The notes beneath the pieces are model-generated. The model ran no database searches, was not told where the DNA came from, and worked only from the letters and a program-made list of their open reading frames with translations. The translations under genes and the position numbers were made by a program. A DNA stretch of 49,327 nt, taken from JAGLHV01 sp023143305 [NCBI: Clostridia bacterium] (GTDB lineage: Bacteria; CBDUZB01; JAGLHV01). Numbering within the stretch: position 1 is the stretch's first letter; each line of letters opens with the position of its first letter. The stretch is taken from positions 1-49,327 of the forward strand of contig DAOVVV010000020.1 of the NCBI GenBank assembly GCA_030637025.1, given 5' to 3'. Positions 15,001 to 27,000 of this stretch are shown one piece after another.

Positions 15001-18000
15001 CCGGTAAGGGCAGCTATCATTGAAAATAAATCATTAAAAACACTGCAAGAAAGAATTGAAGTAATTAAAAGAATTAGACTCAAAAATGGAAAGACAGCAA
15101 ATTACCAGACGCTCATATATTATCCAGCTAAAAAAATAGAATTAATAGAGGAAATTATTAGAAGGGCTGACAAAAAGAAGATAGATGTTTCTTTTAAAGA
15201 GATTAAAGACTTGATATTAGTTAGGGGAGAAAAAGGTTTTCTGGAGGACTTAAATAAGTTTGTTAATTCAACAGCAATTAATGGAAAGAAAAAACCGGTG
15301 GATTCAGAAATTAAAGCTGAAAGGGAAAGAATAGGCAATGAATTATTAAAAGCAGCATTAATATGGCCGAAAAAATTTTGTGAACTTTTTGAAGAAATTG
15401 AAAAAAAGAAACTTGTTGAAGAAAAAACAGAAGAATTTGTTAAGATTCTTTACAAATCTCCTAAATGTTTTGAAATACTTTTAATTTTAGAAAAGGTTAT
15501 GCCTGTTTCCAAAGAAGAAGCAATAATAAAACTTAAAGAAAAAGGGGAAGCCATAAAAGAAGTATTTCTTGTAAATTCAGGAAAAGGGATCTCTTTCGAA
15601 GATGCTTTACCCGGAATAGAGAACGATTTATTTGATGCATTTATAAGAAATGATAACGGGGAGATTGTATTATTGGGAAAGGTAGGAAATAAAAGGAAAA
15701 AAGATGATAAGAGATTCATATCTGCCCTTGGCTATAATCTAAAATCGTTAATGGAAGCTACGTTAGAGATAACAGATGCGGTATTAAATCCACAGAATAT
15801 GATGAATATGTTTCTTGGGGAGAAGAAAGAAGGAGAAGGAAAAAGAGAATACGAATTTGATGTATCAGACATATCAAAAGACAGAAGTGACAAAATAATA
15901 GCAAAGATACCGAAAGAATTTTTAGCGCAGACAGGAACAAAAGAAGTACAAGTAAAAGGAACCACCAGAGAAGATTTGGTAAGTACCGAAAAAATGTGGG
16001 CGATGGCCGGATTAGCGAAACATCCTGATAAAAAGGATACATTAGTATTGTATATACATCAGGAATATTTAAAAGCGTTAGAAGCGTTAACCGATAAGAA
16101 GAAAGAAGAGATGTTTGCTGCACTTGCCAGGCATGAGGTCTGGGAGTATCAGTTGGTAAATATGTACGGTATACCGCAGGAAATAGCCCATCTGATAGTC
16201 ATATCTAACAAAGACATAAATGAATGGAATAAAGCCTTAAAACAAGCCGGTCTGGAAGAATACGAGGCAGATAAAGTTGAGCAAATCATTAAAAATATAA
16301 TACAAGCCAACGAAAACCTACAAGATTTAATAAAAGAAATAAAAGCAGATAAAAAGAATCAGCAGGAATTAGAAAAGATAACAAGAACTGTTCTTAAAAA
16401 TAGAACCGACGCAAATAAAAAAAGAAATGGAACAACTGACCGTCTTAAAAGGTTAGAGGGAATTTTGAGAAATGAAGCAAAAGAGCAACTCCCAAAGGAT
16501 AAAGAAGAACTTTTAAATATGATAAGTGATTTAAGAAGGGCACAGTATAATTATAATCTTCCTTTTGGAGTTAAAAGGATTATAAATATAAGTAAAAATA
16601 GAAAAATGTTGGTTCAAAAACTTGAAGATGGAGAATTGGATGATTTGCTCGATTATTTTAAAGAGAAAGAAAAAGCGTATAAAAAATTAATACTTAAAGA
16701 AAAACAAAAATTAGAAGTTTTTGTAAAGGCTTTGGAAGAAGGCAAAGAATATCTAACGCCAAATGAACTGGCTGATAAACTCGAACGAAGTGAAAAAAAT
16801 ATATCAGCAGCACTTTCTTTTCTTATTGATAAAGGGTGGATTAAAAGGGGGGGAAAACATAAATTTGATGCAAATCCCAGATATAAGCTATTACATTTAA
16901 ATGCGACAAAATTTTTTATTAATACAGATACTGAACTGGAAGAAATAAAATTAAAAATTAAGAAAAGAAAATATTATTGGGAAAATCTTACTGTTCATGA
17001 AAAAGCATTTTTGGTGTTTTTAAAGGAAATAACAGAATTGCAAGATAATAAAGAACTTAGTCCTAAATATATTGCTGAAAAGATTGATATGGAAGCAAGT
17101 AATTTACCAAATAAGATGAACCCATTTTTGGAAAAGCAGCTTATAGGACGCAAAAAACACGGCGTTTACTTTTTACCGGAAGAAATACAAGATTTAATAT
17201 TTGAATATGAAAAAGAAATAATTGAAAATTACAAAAAATTATCTAAGGAAGATAAAGGAAAATTTAAAAAAATAATTGTGAAAACAAAAAATAAATTGGT
17301 TAAAGCCAAAGGTTTTATTTCCTTATTGGACGGTAGAGTTGATAGAGAGATGCAAAAAATTATTCAACAGGGATTGATTTTAATGCCTAAAAACGGCAGT
17401 TATTTAATGCCAGCGTGTTTGCTTTCTTATATAGAAAAAGAAGAATTGATGCTCAATGGAGTGAACGGGGAGGATACGATATCTGATTTGCAAAGAGAAA
17501 TTGAGCTCGTAGTTTTAGATTTAGATGGTACTATAGCTGAAAATCACAAACCGCTTTCAAAAGCAGTAATTAATATTCTGGAGAACTTGCTTAAAAAAGG
17601 AAAGCATGTCGCTATTATTACGGAAGATCTTGACGATTATGAATTAGAAACCAGAGTTATTTCTTTGATCTCCAGTAAATTAAAACATCAACTGAGTATA
17701 TTTACCAGTGGAGGTGCGAAAGGTTTTGGTTTTGATAGTAATGGGAATAAATACTATTACGAGGAATATAATCGTTATGGATTGATAGATGATAAGTTTC
17801 GTCAGAAGATACTTGATTTATTGGATAATAATTTTTCCGGTCAATACCAAGTTGACAAAAAATCTAAATATGTAAGTCCGGATTGCCGGATAGATCTGTC
17901 TAATATTTCTGATAGAGATGAAAAAATTAGAAAGATAGAAGCACTTCTTTCTGCGGCAAATATATCTGCCAAAGTATATAAAGTAGGCAAAAATTCTATG

Positions 18001-21000
18001 AAGATTATTTTACAACATAAAGATGATGCCGCCAGGTATATTTTAGAAAAAAAACGCATTGATGAATCTAAAGTGTTAATTATTGGAGATCGTGCTCTTA
18101 GAAATCTGGTGGATAGAAAACTTCTCAGTTCTTTTCCTCGTGCGGTAAGCATAAATGTCGGTAGCTATTCTAATACCATCCATAAATTTAATCCCAATAT
18201 AATTCAATTAACAGATGAAAAGATAAGTGGAACAAAAAGAGTTTTATCAGGATTGGCCGAAAAAGGATATGTGGATTTAACAGGGGTAAATTCTATTAAA
18301 ACTGTAAATTTAAAGAATAGGCATAAAGGAGAAAAAGGCATTAATAATCTGAAAGGGGTAACAATTTTTAGTGCAGCGATATTTGCATATGTTATATTCG
18401 GTTCGTTTGTAGGATTAATTGGCACAGCTGCTGCGGAGCAGGGAGTTGTCAGTACTGCCGCTGTTTCTGGATTGTCACTTTATGGAATGGGATTACCGGT
18501 AATTTTTATGGGATTGGCGGGTGCTGGGTTGGGTTTAATAGTAGTGCCTGAAATATTCAAAATAGGGGAAATACTAAAAAAGTATCGAAACAAAGATATG
18601 AAGGAAGAAGAAATTGAAGGCAGAAGGCCGTTTAGTAAAGAAACAATAGTTTCTAAGGAACTTAAAACAATAAGCAAAGAAGGAATTAAATGGGCTAGTA
18701 TAGAAAATTTATGCCAGCATTTTGTGGAACATTTAGGAGATTGGAGAAATAATGAGTTAGTTATCGATCTTTCTCATCATTTAGTGATAGAAGCAATAAG
18801 AAAATATGAATCAATAGCAAATAAGTTTTTTATATCTAAGGAAACGGAATATTATCGTGCCAAAGAGGGGAGATATTTAGCCATCAATCCACTGCTAAAT
18901 GCAGCAATGATTTTTGTTGATAACGGTAATAGTTGTTACGAAATAATAACTATTTATCCTATTAATTTTGAAAAGGATGCTGTAAGAATTAAGAAGAAGT
19001 CTTTAAAATGTGAAGATGCATTTAAAAATAATTTTTTATCAAATAAAGTATCTTTTGTAAAAATAACGAATAATCTCAAATATCCTGATTATATTAACCG
19101 GGTTGTGTTTAATTTATTAATTAGAAAATCTTGGGAATTATTTTTGAAAGTAGAAAAAAATCATCAATTAAGGAAAACTAATAAAAAAGCCAAAAAACTT
19201 GAAGAGCGATTTAATTTGTATAAAAAATTTACTAAAGATTTTGTGCGATTAGTACGGTCGGAAGATGTACTGAATGTTCTTGAATCTAAAGGGTTTTTTT
19301 TAGTGGAAAATGACTATCCTATAATTTGGGGCAGTCATTTTATACAGTTAAAAACAGAGGGAAGAAATAAATATGTATTGTTTTTAGAAAAAATTCTACG
19401 CAAAAGGGGACTTATAGCTCATGCAGAAAGTCTTAGATTGTTGCGAAAATCCGGAGAAAAAAAGGCAAAATCCGATGTTATAAATGATAAGCAAGCAGAA
19501 GTTACCATTGATAGTTTAGTTTTTGGAGTGGCTGGAATTATGTTAGCAATAGGTTTATTTGTTTTGAAAATGATGGGGATAGATACAGGAATAACAGGTG
19601 TGGAAGAGATATTTGCGGTAGCGGCGGTGCCTTTTGGGATATTAGCGGTAGGGATGATAGTAAATGAAAAGTCTTATACGAATTTAGAAAGAGTGATAGA
19701 TGTTGATTCTTTAGAGGGTCCTGTTTATAAAGGGGCTTATCTTAAAAAAGAGGATATTTTTAATGGAACAAAGACAGTTTATTATTTTTATAAAGGTCGT
19801 GAAGGGAGAAATGAAGGGATAAAACCAGAGGTTATCTTCTGGATGAGTAAAAGCGATAATTCTTTAAATATTGTAAATATTGAAAAGGAAAAAGTAATGT
19901 GGGGATTTAGTAAAAAATTCATCAAGGATATGTTTGTTATATATCCGGATATTGAAATTATTAGATGGGGCCCTATTATTTCATGTAATGGGTTTGTGTC
20001 TGCTTTGAGTTTGGGATTGTTTGATTATGAAGATTTAGATGGATTTAAAGGAGATGTACTTTCTTTTCTAATCTTGGAGACAAAAATAAAGGATAAAGAC
20101 ATTTATATAAAAGATTTTCTTGATAGTCATAATAAAGTGCGATTGGATCTGGCAGTAGTGGATGAAGTTTTTAAATCAAAGAATGTAAATAAAATTAATG
20201 CAGTTATAATGAAATACAGAGAAAAACTTGAAAAGAATAAAAAGAAAGAAACTATAGGAGAGATTTATCCTGAGGGTTCTGTATATGCTCCAAGATTTAA
20301 GTTTTCGGATTATGAGAAAGGTCCAGATGCTGATAAATTTGAAGACACTAAAGATAAAGGGCTAACAAAAGTTATCGAAATTTTACAGAATTGGAATCCG
20401 AATGTTAAAATTGATGGGGTAGAGATAAAAAAGATTGAAGGGATCCATAAAGAGATAGAATTATTTAAAACAATTTTAGAAGAAGATCCGGAATATGAAG
20501 TGTGGGCGGCTTTTGAAAACAATGTTGTTATAGGTTTTATTATAGCAAATATCAAAAAAGGCGAAATTTTTCATATCCGTGTTAATTATAAAAATAAAGG
20601 AATAGACCGGGCACTGCTTCGAAAAATTTTATTGAAATTTGCAAAGCAGGGTATAAAAAATGTAACAAGTACACCGATGCTTGATGATTCATTAAAAGAT
20701 TGGCATCATTTATTGAAAACAGAAGAATTTATTAAAAAAGAAGGAGAGCACTATAAAATCAATTTTGAGCTTACTCTAGAGAATGTGGCTATTATTTCCG
20801 GTTATGCGAAAGCAGACACAGAAAAAAAATCTTCTTTATCCGAATCTGAAGGCGCTAATGTGAATACATTGGGATATTTAAGTATGGTAGGTGTTGCAGG
20901 TTTGGCTTTTATTATAACTTTGTTTGTACTGCAAATGATGGGTATAGAAATCGGGATAACAGGCATGGAAGGGATATTTGCGGCAGCAGCGGTGCCTTTT

Positions 21001-24000
21001 GTTATCCTGGCAGTGGGAATGGCAACAAGAAAATCTGTAAATAAAAGCAAAACAATGTCAGAGGTTCTTAAAGATATTGAACTGCCGTATAGGGCTTTGA
21101 CTGCTCAAGAAAAAGAAATGGTAGTAGAGGAGATTCGACAGTGGTTAGAAGAAATAAACATGAAAGAAATACTTAATGAATATGGTGCTAAAGATTATTT
21201 TTTTGGTCTAATTGGTAGTATGTCAAATAATGAAATATCTATTATTAATACTTTGGATGTGGGCAAAAGTTCAGATGTAGATATAAAATTGATAGTAAAA
21301 GTGCCTCAAGGAAAGAAAATAAGCATTTATGAATATCTGGCGAACAAATTAGGGGCAGATTTTCATTATTTTGATGGTAGTAGCAATAAACCTGTGGAAG
21401 GATGGTATCTTCAATTTTACAAGGATGAAAATAAATCGGAAGAAGCAAAAAATTTGGAGAATCGTTTGCATAAATTTAAACTTGAATTAGGGGAATTATG
21501 GATAACGGGAATAGAATTTGGTGATAAGATCTCTGAGAGGTGGACTGCATTAAATATTTATGATTTAGAGGAAGATATGGTTTTAGTTGCAGGTTCGGAG
21601 AAAACGATAGAAGAAAGTAAACAGAGTTTTATAAATTATTTTCTTAAATTTGGGAATACAGAGAATTTCAATAAATGGAGGGAGCATTTTAAGAAACTAA
21701 GGGAAGATTCTATTAGAAAACACCTGGAGTCACTGAAAGCATATCGACCTTATAATGAAAGAGTAGTTATAGAGCAATTAATTGTTAAAATTAGAGCTTT
21801 TAGTTTTTTAGATTATTTTTTAAAAAATATGGGAGTCGAGATTGTCAATGAAGAAATAAGAACTAAATTAAGAGAAATAGAAAAGCAATTAGGAGAAAAA
21901 AAATTTGGAAGTAAATGCCCCGAAGAAATAGTAATTTATATTTTACAAACTTATTATAAAGAAAAAAATATTGATGAAATATTAAGAATGATTATAAAAA
22001 AGGAAAAAGAATTTGGTGAGAGGGAAGAAGAAATAAAGGGGCTGTTTTTAAAAAATAATTTGGAAGAATTGACTAAAAAATATCGGAAATTATCAGGGAC
22101 ATTTAAAAGACCTCAAGAAGAGATAGAAGGGAAAATAAATAACAATATTTTTGGTATAGAAGCGGCAGAAATTTCTATCTCTAACTTTTTGGTTGCATAT
22201 AATGAAATAATAGAAACGAATCTGGATGTTAAAAAAGGGAGAGTTTTTAATTCCGAATTTTTATCGGATAAAAAAATAATGGAAGCCACGGCTTATGTTT
22301 TTGATTTAGGAGGAACATTGGCTTTTGAGAAAGAGGATGTTCCTTCCGATAAGTTAATAGAGTTATTAGCGGAATTATTAAACCAAGGGAAGAATGTAGC
22401 CATTATTACCTCGAAGCGAGAGATAGTGTTTAAAGAATGGATAGAAAATAAACTATTGCCGCTTGTGACTAAAGATAAAAGATCTTTATTTAGGGTGTAT
22501 GGTGATAGATTGACAAAGACATATCAGGCCGGTGAAGATGGAAAATTGGAAGTTATTTCAACTATACCCTTTCCTTATCCTGATAATATGAATAGAATAG
22601 CAAGTGAAGCACGAGAAGTTGTTAAAAAGATGGAGGGTGGTTATTCAATTGAGGTAAAGAAAAAAGATACATATATAGAGGTATCTGCCAATAGTGAGTT
22701 GCCAGATCATATAAGAAAAGAACTTGACCAAAAACTTGTCTCGGCTCTCAAAAAAGCCGATTTGTTGCTTCCTGAAATAATGATTGATTCGAGAAGTAAA
22801 AAGGGATTCTATATCCTAAGCAAAAGAGCTATTAAAGGAGAGTTGATAAAAAAATATTTGACCGAATTCAATGTGGATTCTGATAAAACATTTTATATTG
22901 AAGATGAGGTTGACTTGTCAGTTGCGGAAACAGGTGTGAATTATCTTAATGTTGGCATTGTAGAAAAGAATATTCCTGATAATGTTTATAATCTCCAGGG
23001 AGGGCCGAAATCGGTAGAAGTTTTTTTAAATATAATTATAGAGCAATTGAAACGTACTGGAGAAAAGAAGACAGACAAAAAGGCGAAATCCGGTATTATA
23101 AACAATAAGCAATTGCAAACAGAAGTAATAGAAATTTTACAGAATTGGAAGCCGAATATTAAAATTGATGGGGTAGAGATAAAAAAGATTGAAGGACATA
23201 ATATAGAAGAAAAAGAATTGCTTGAAATATTTATAGGGGAAGATAAAGGATCTGAAATGTGGGGAGCTTTTAAAGATGATATGATTTTGGGTTTTATTAC
23301 CGTGAATATTAAAGAAGGTAAAATTTTTTATATTCGCACGGAAGAAAATTATCGAGATAAAGGAATAGCCCGGGCACTGCTTCGTGAGATTTTATTGGAA
23401 TTTGCAAAGAAAGGCATAAAAAAGGTAACAAGTACATCAATACTTGATGATTCATTTCAGGATTGGTATCATTTATTGAAAACAGACGAATTTATTAAAA
23501 AAGAATGGGAATTTTATAAAGTCGATTTTGAGCTTACTCCAGAGAATGCGGCTATTATTTCCGGTTTGGTGAAACCAGACACAGAAAAAAAATATTCTCT
23601 ATCGGAATCTGAAGGCGCTAATGTGAATACATTACAACATTTAAGGATGGTAGGTGTTGCAGGTTTGGCTTTTATTATAACTTTGTTTGTATTGCAAATT
23701 ATGGGTATAGAAACCGGAATAACAGGTGTGGAAGGGATATTTGCAGGGATGATACCTTTTGTTATAATACCTGTGGGTATGATGGTTAATAGAAATGAAC
23801 AACAAAAAGAAAAAAACCTGTCCGAAATGCCTCGAAAAAGCAAATCAGATTTGGGCAAAGCCATAGAAGATATGCATAAGCGAAATTTTTTGGATATGAA
23901 GTTGGTTAAAAAAATAAAAAAGAATCCTAACCAAATGGTTTCTTTTATGGAACTAAAAATTCCTGCTGTCGTTGCTTTTGTCTTGCCGAATATTATCGGT

Positions 24001-27000
24001 GCAAATAGAAAATACGATGTAGGAATCTTGCTGTCGAATAATGAATGGGCAAGAGAATTATTTTGCGGTAACGAAGCGATAGAGGCTGCAAAAATGGATT
24101 TGAAACGATCGATTAGAACTATAAAAAAGGCGAAAGGGAATGTGGTGAAGATGCGTGGGCTATCGCATTTGGGCAATTATATCCAGAAAAAGGAAGCAGA
24201 AGAAATTTCTAAAGTAATTAAATTGCCTGGAAAAGGTAACATAATTGTCGAACTTGGTGCAGCTCAAGGGTGGCTAAGTTATCAGTTTAGTAGAAGGCAT
24301 AAGAATAACACATACATTGCAATCGAAAAAGATGAAGAAACTGTGAGCTTGACAAATGATATGAGGAAACAAAATAACATTGATTACAGGCTGGGTGATG
24401 CGACAAACTTAGAATTTAATGATAAGAGTATAGATATATTAATGGATAAACAGTTAATAGATAGGGGGTTATTGAATAGGAGCGGCATATTTAGTTTTAC
24501 AGTATTCAATCATTTACAAGAAGCCTCAAGGATACTTAAAAAAGATGGCCTGTATTATAAAATTGTTGATCCTGAAGACGGTGAATTATTTAAAAAATGT
24601 ATGCCGGCATTTGGATTTGAATTGTTAGAGGAAAAAAAAGTAAAGGGTATATTAATTACAGAATCTCAGAAGCAAGAAGGGCCCAATGCTTATTTTAGTG
24701 TCCTTAAAATGAAAAAAGTAAGTACACCTTATATAATAACTTTTGCTAAAAACACATTATTTGCTATTGCGGTTACCGGGGGTAAGGGCAATGCGTGTGA
24801 ACAAAAGGGAAAAGAATTAACTATTGCAGAGGTTCCGTTAGAAAAAGTACCATATGTATATATAAAAACCATTGAAAATTCTTTAAATATAGTAAAGAAT
24901 ATAATTATTAGTGAATATAAAAAAAAGGGAGAATTTAAAGAGATAATGCCGGCGTTTTCTAAATATGGCATAGATTGGAAAGAACTAAAAGACGAATTGG
25001 ATTCTGTATCAAAGTCCGGTTCTATTATTAGCAAAATTTTTAAGAAAAAAGATAAAAAGAATCAAAATGAAATTGTATGGAAATACTTAGCTCCGATAGC
25101 TGTGTATTTATTTAAGGAAGCTTTTGACGAAGACGATATAAATAATCTGCCTGAAGAAGCTTTACAATATATATATGATCAATTTAATGAGAAAACAATA
25201 AGAACGATGGATAAAAAATCCGATGTCCGCCACTCTTCTTTTGATGAAGTAAAAAAAGGAAAAATTTTTGCTCAAGGCCGTAAATTTGTTATTAGTAAAA
25301 TTTCTGAATTGCTGAAAAAAGGAAAATATTTCCCAAAAGATAAAATTTCCTCTAAAGACCAAATTTTGCTTGCAAATGTAATTGATGAATTGGTTAAAGA
25401 AGGATTGGTAGAGGCAAACACCAAAGAAGTTATACGCTTTTATGATACTCCCGGATTTATTGGGGATAATGAAAAAGAGGGCATAGGCCTTGGTTTGGAA
25501 ATTTTCAAATTGGAGAATAAAAGAGAAAAAGAAGCTGTGCTTAAAGCCACTGTTTTTGAAGAAATACTTCATGACAGCTATAAAATCGAAGAATTATCAG
25601 CTATAGAGAATAATCTGGCTGAAGAGATTATTGTTGCCGGTATTCTTATTAAACAATTCATTGAAGATGAAAACAAGGATGTCGGAGAGAGGATACTTGA
25701 CCTGAAAGGTTATCTTGATGGCCTGGATAAATTAGGCAAGGATAAAAATCGAATAGAAGCATTTAAAAAATTAACAGAAAAAATAAAAGAAATCCCGGAT
25801 GAGAAAGAACGATTTTCTCTTATCCTGGATTTTTTAATTAAATGGGATAAAAATTTTACGCAATTGCGAAATATAAACCACAGTGACAAAAATAAAATTA
25901 TTGTCATTGTGGGTAATAATGTATATGTAAAGAGACTTTCTTTAAAGCAAAAACTGGGCGAAATGATAGAAATTTACACAGAAATCTCTCATTCTACCGG
26001 TTTTAAAGAAAAAGGAAATTTTGTTCCAACGGATAGTTCAATAATAGTTCATTTATTATCCGAATTAGGAAAGATGGGATTTAAGTTTAAACCGGGTGCT
26101 AAATTCGTAGATTTGGGTTCCGGTGATGGAAGAGTATTATTTACAGCTTGTTTGTTTGGTTTTGATGCAACCGGTATTGAATATGATTCGGAATTGGTTG
26201 AGATTAATAAAAAAATTGAAAAAATACTTATCGAGCGGAAAATTATTTCACCTTTGAACAAACCAAGAATTATTCAGGGAGATTTATTAAATGAGAATTT
26301 ATCCGATTATGATGTATTATATTATTTTGCGGGAGGAACCGAGGACGTTCAATCGCTTAAAAACAAACTTATTGATGAAGTAAAACCAGGGGCAATGATT
26401 ATAACATTTGTGGAATCTGAAAGAGAAAATCTGTCTCCCCATTTTAAATTAATTGCTTCTTTTGCACCTATGATTAAGGTGTATATCAGACCCGAGGCCA
26501 GGAGTAAAAACGGAATAACAGGCAAGGAAGGGATATTTGCGGCAGCGGCGGTGCTTTTTGCCATGTTCCCGGCAGGGATGATGGTAAATCAAAAGTCTGA
26601 TGAAGAAAGAAAAAATGGTAATTTAGCTAAAAAAGATATTGGTCCTTTCAATGCGTTGGAAGTTTTACAAGAAAAGGCAGAGGATATGGATGGGTCGTTT
26701 TATAAAAATAAAAAGGGAATGTGGAATAATTTAATTTTAATATCTATGGTGGCACTCATTGGTTGTATATTTCTAATAGGTGCTTATTTTTTTGAAATAA
26801 TGCATATAATATTTATCTCGCTTTTTGTGTTTTTTATATTAAAGAGTAAATGGCAAGCAAGAAAAAAAATTTCTATTTTAAGATATTTGAATATTAAGGC
26901 TAACGGCAAGTTAGTTCCTGCGGGTAATTTAAAAGTTATATCATTGAAAGGAAATAAGGTTTACAAAATAATTAAATCTCAAACACTGATAGTATCTCTT

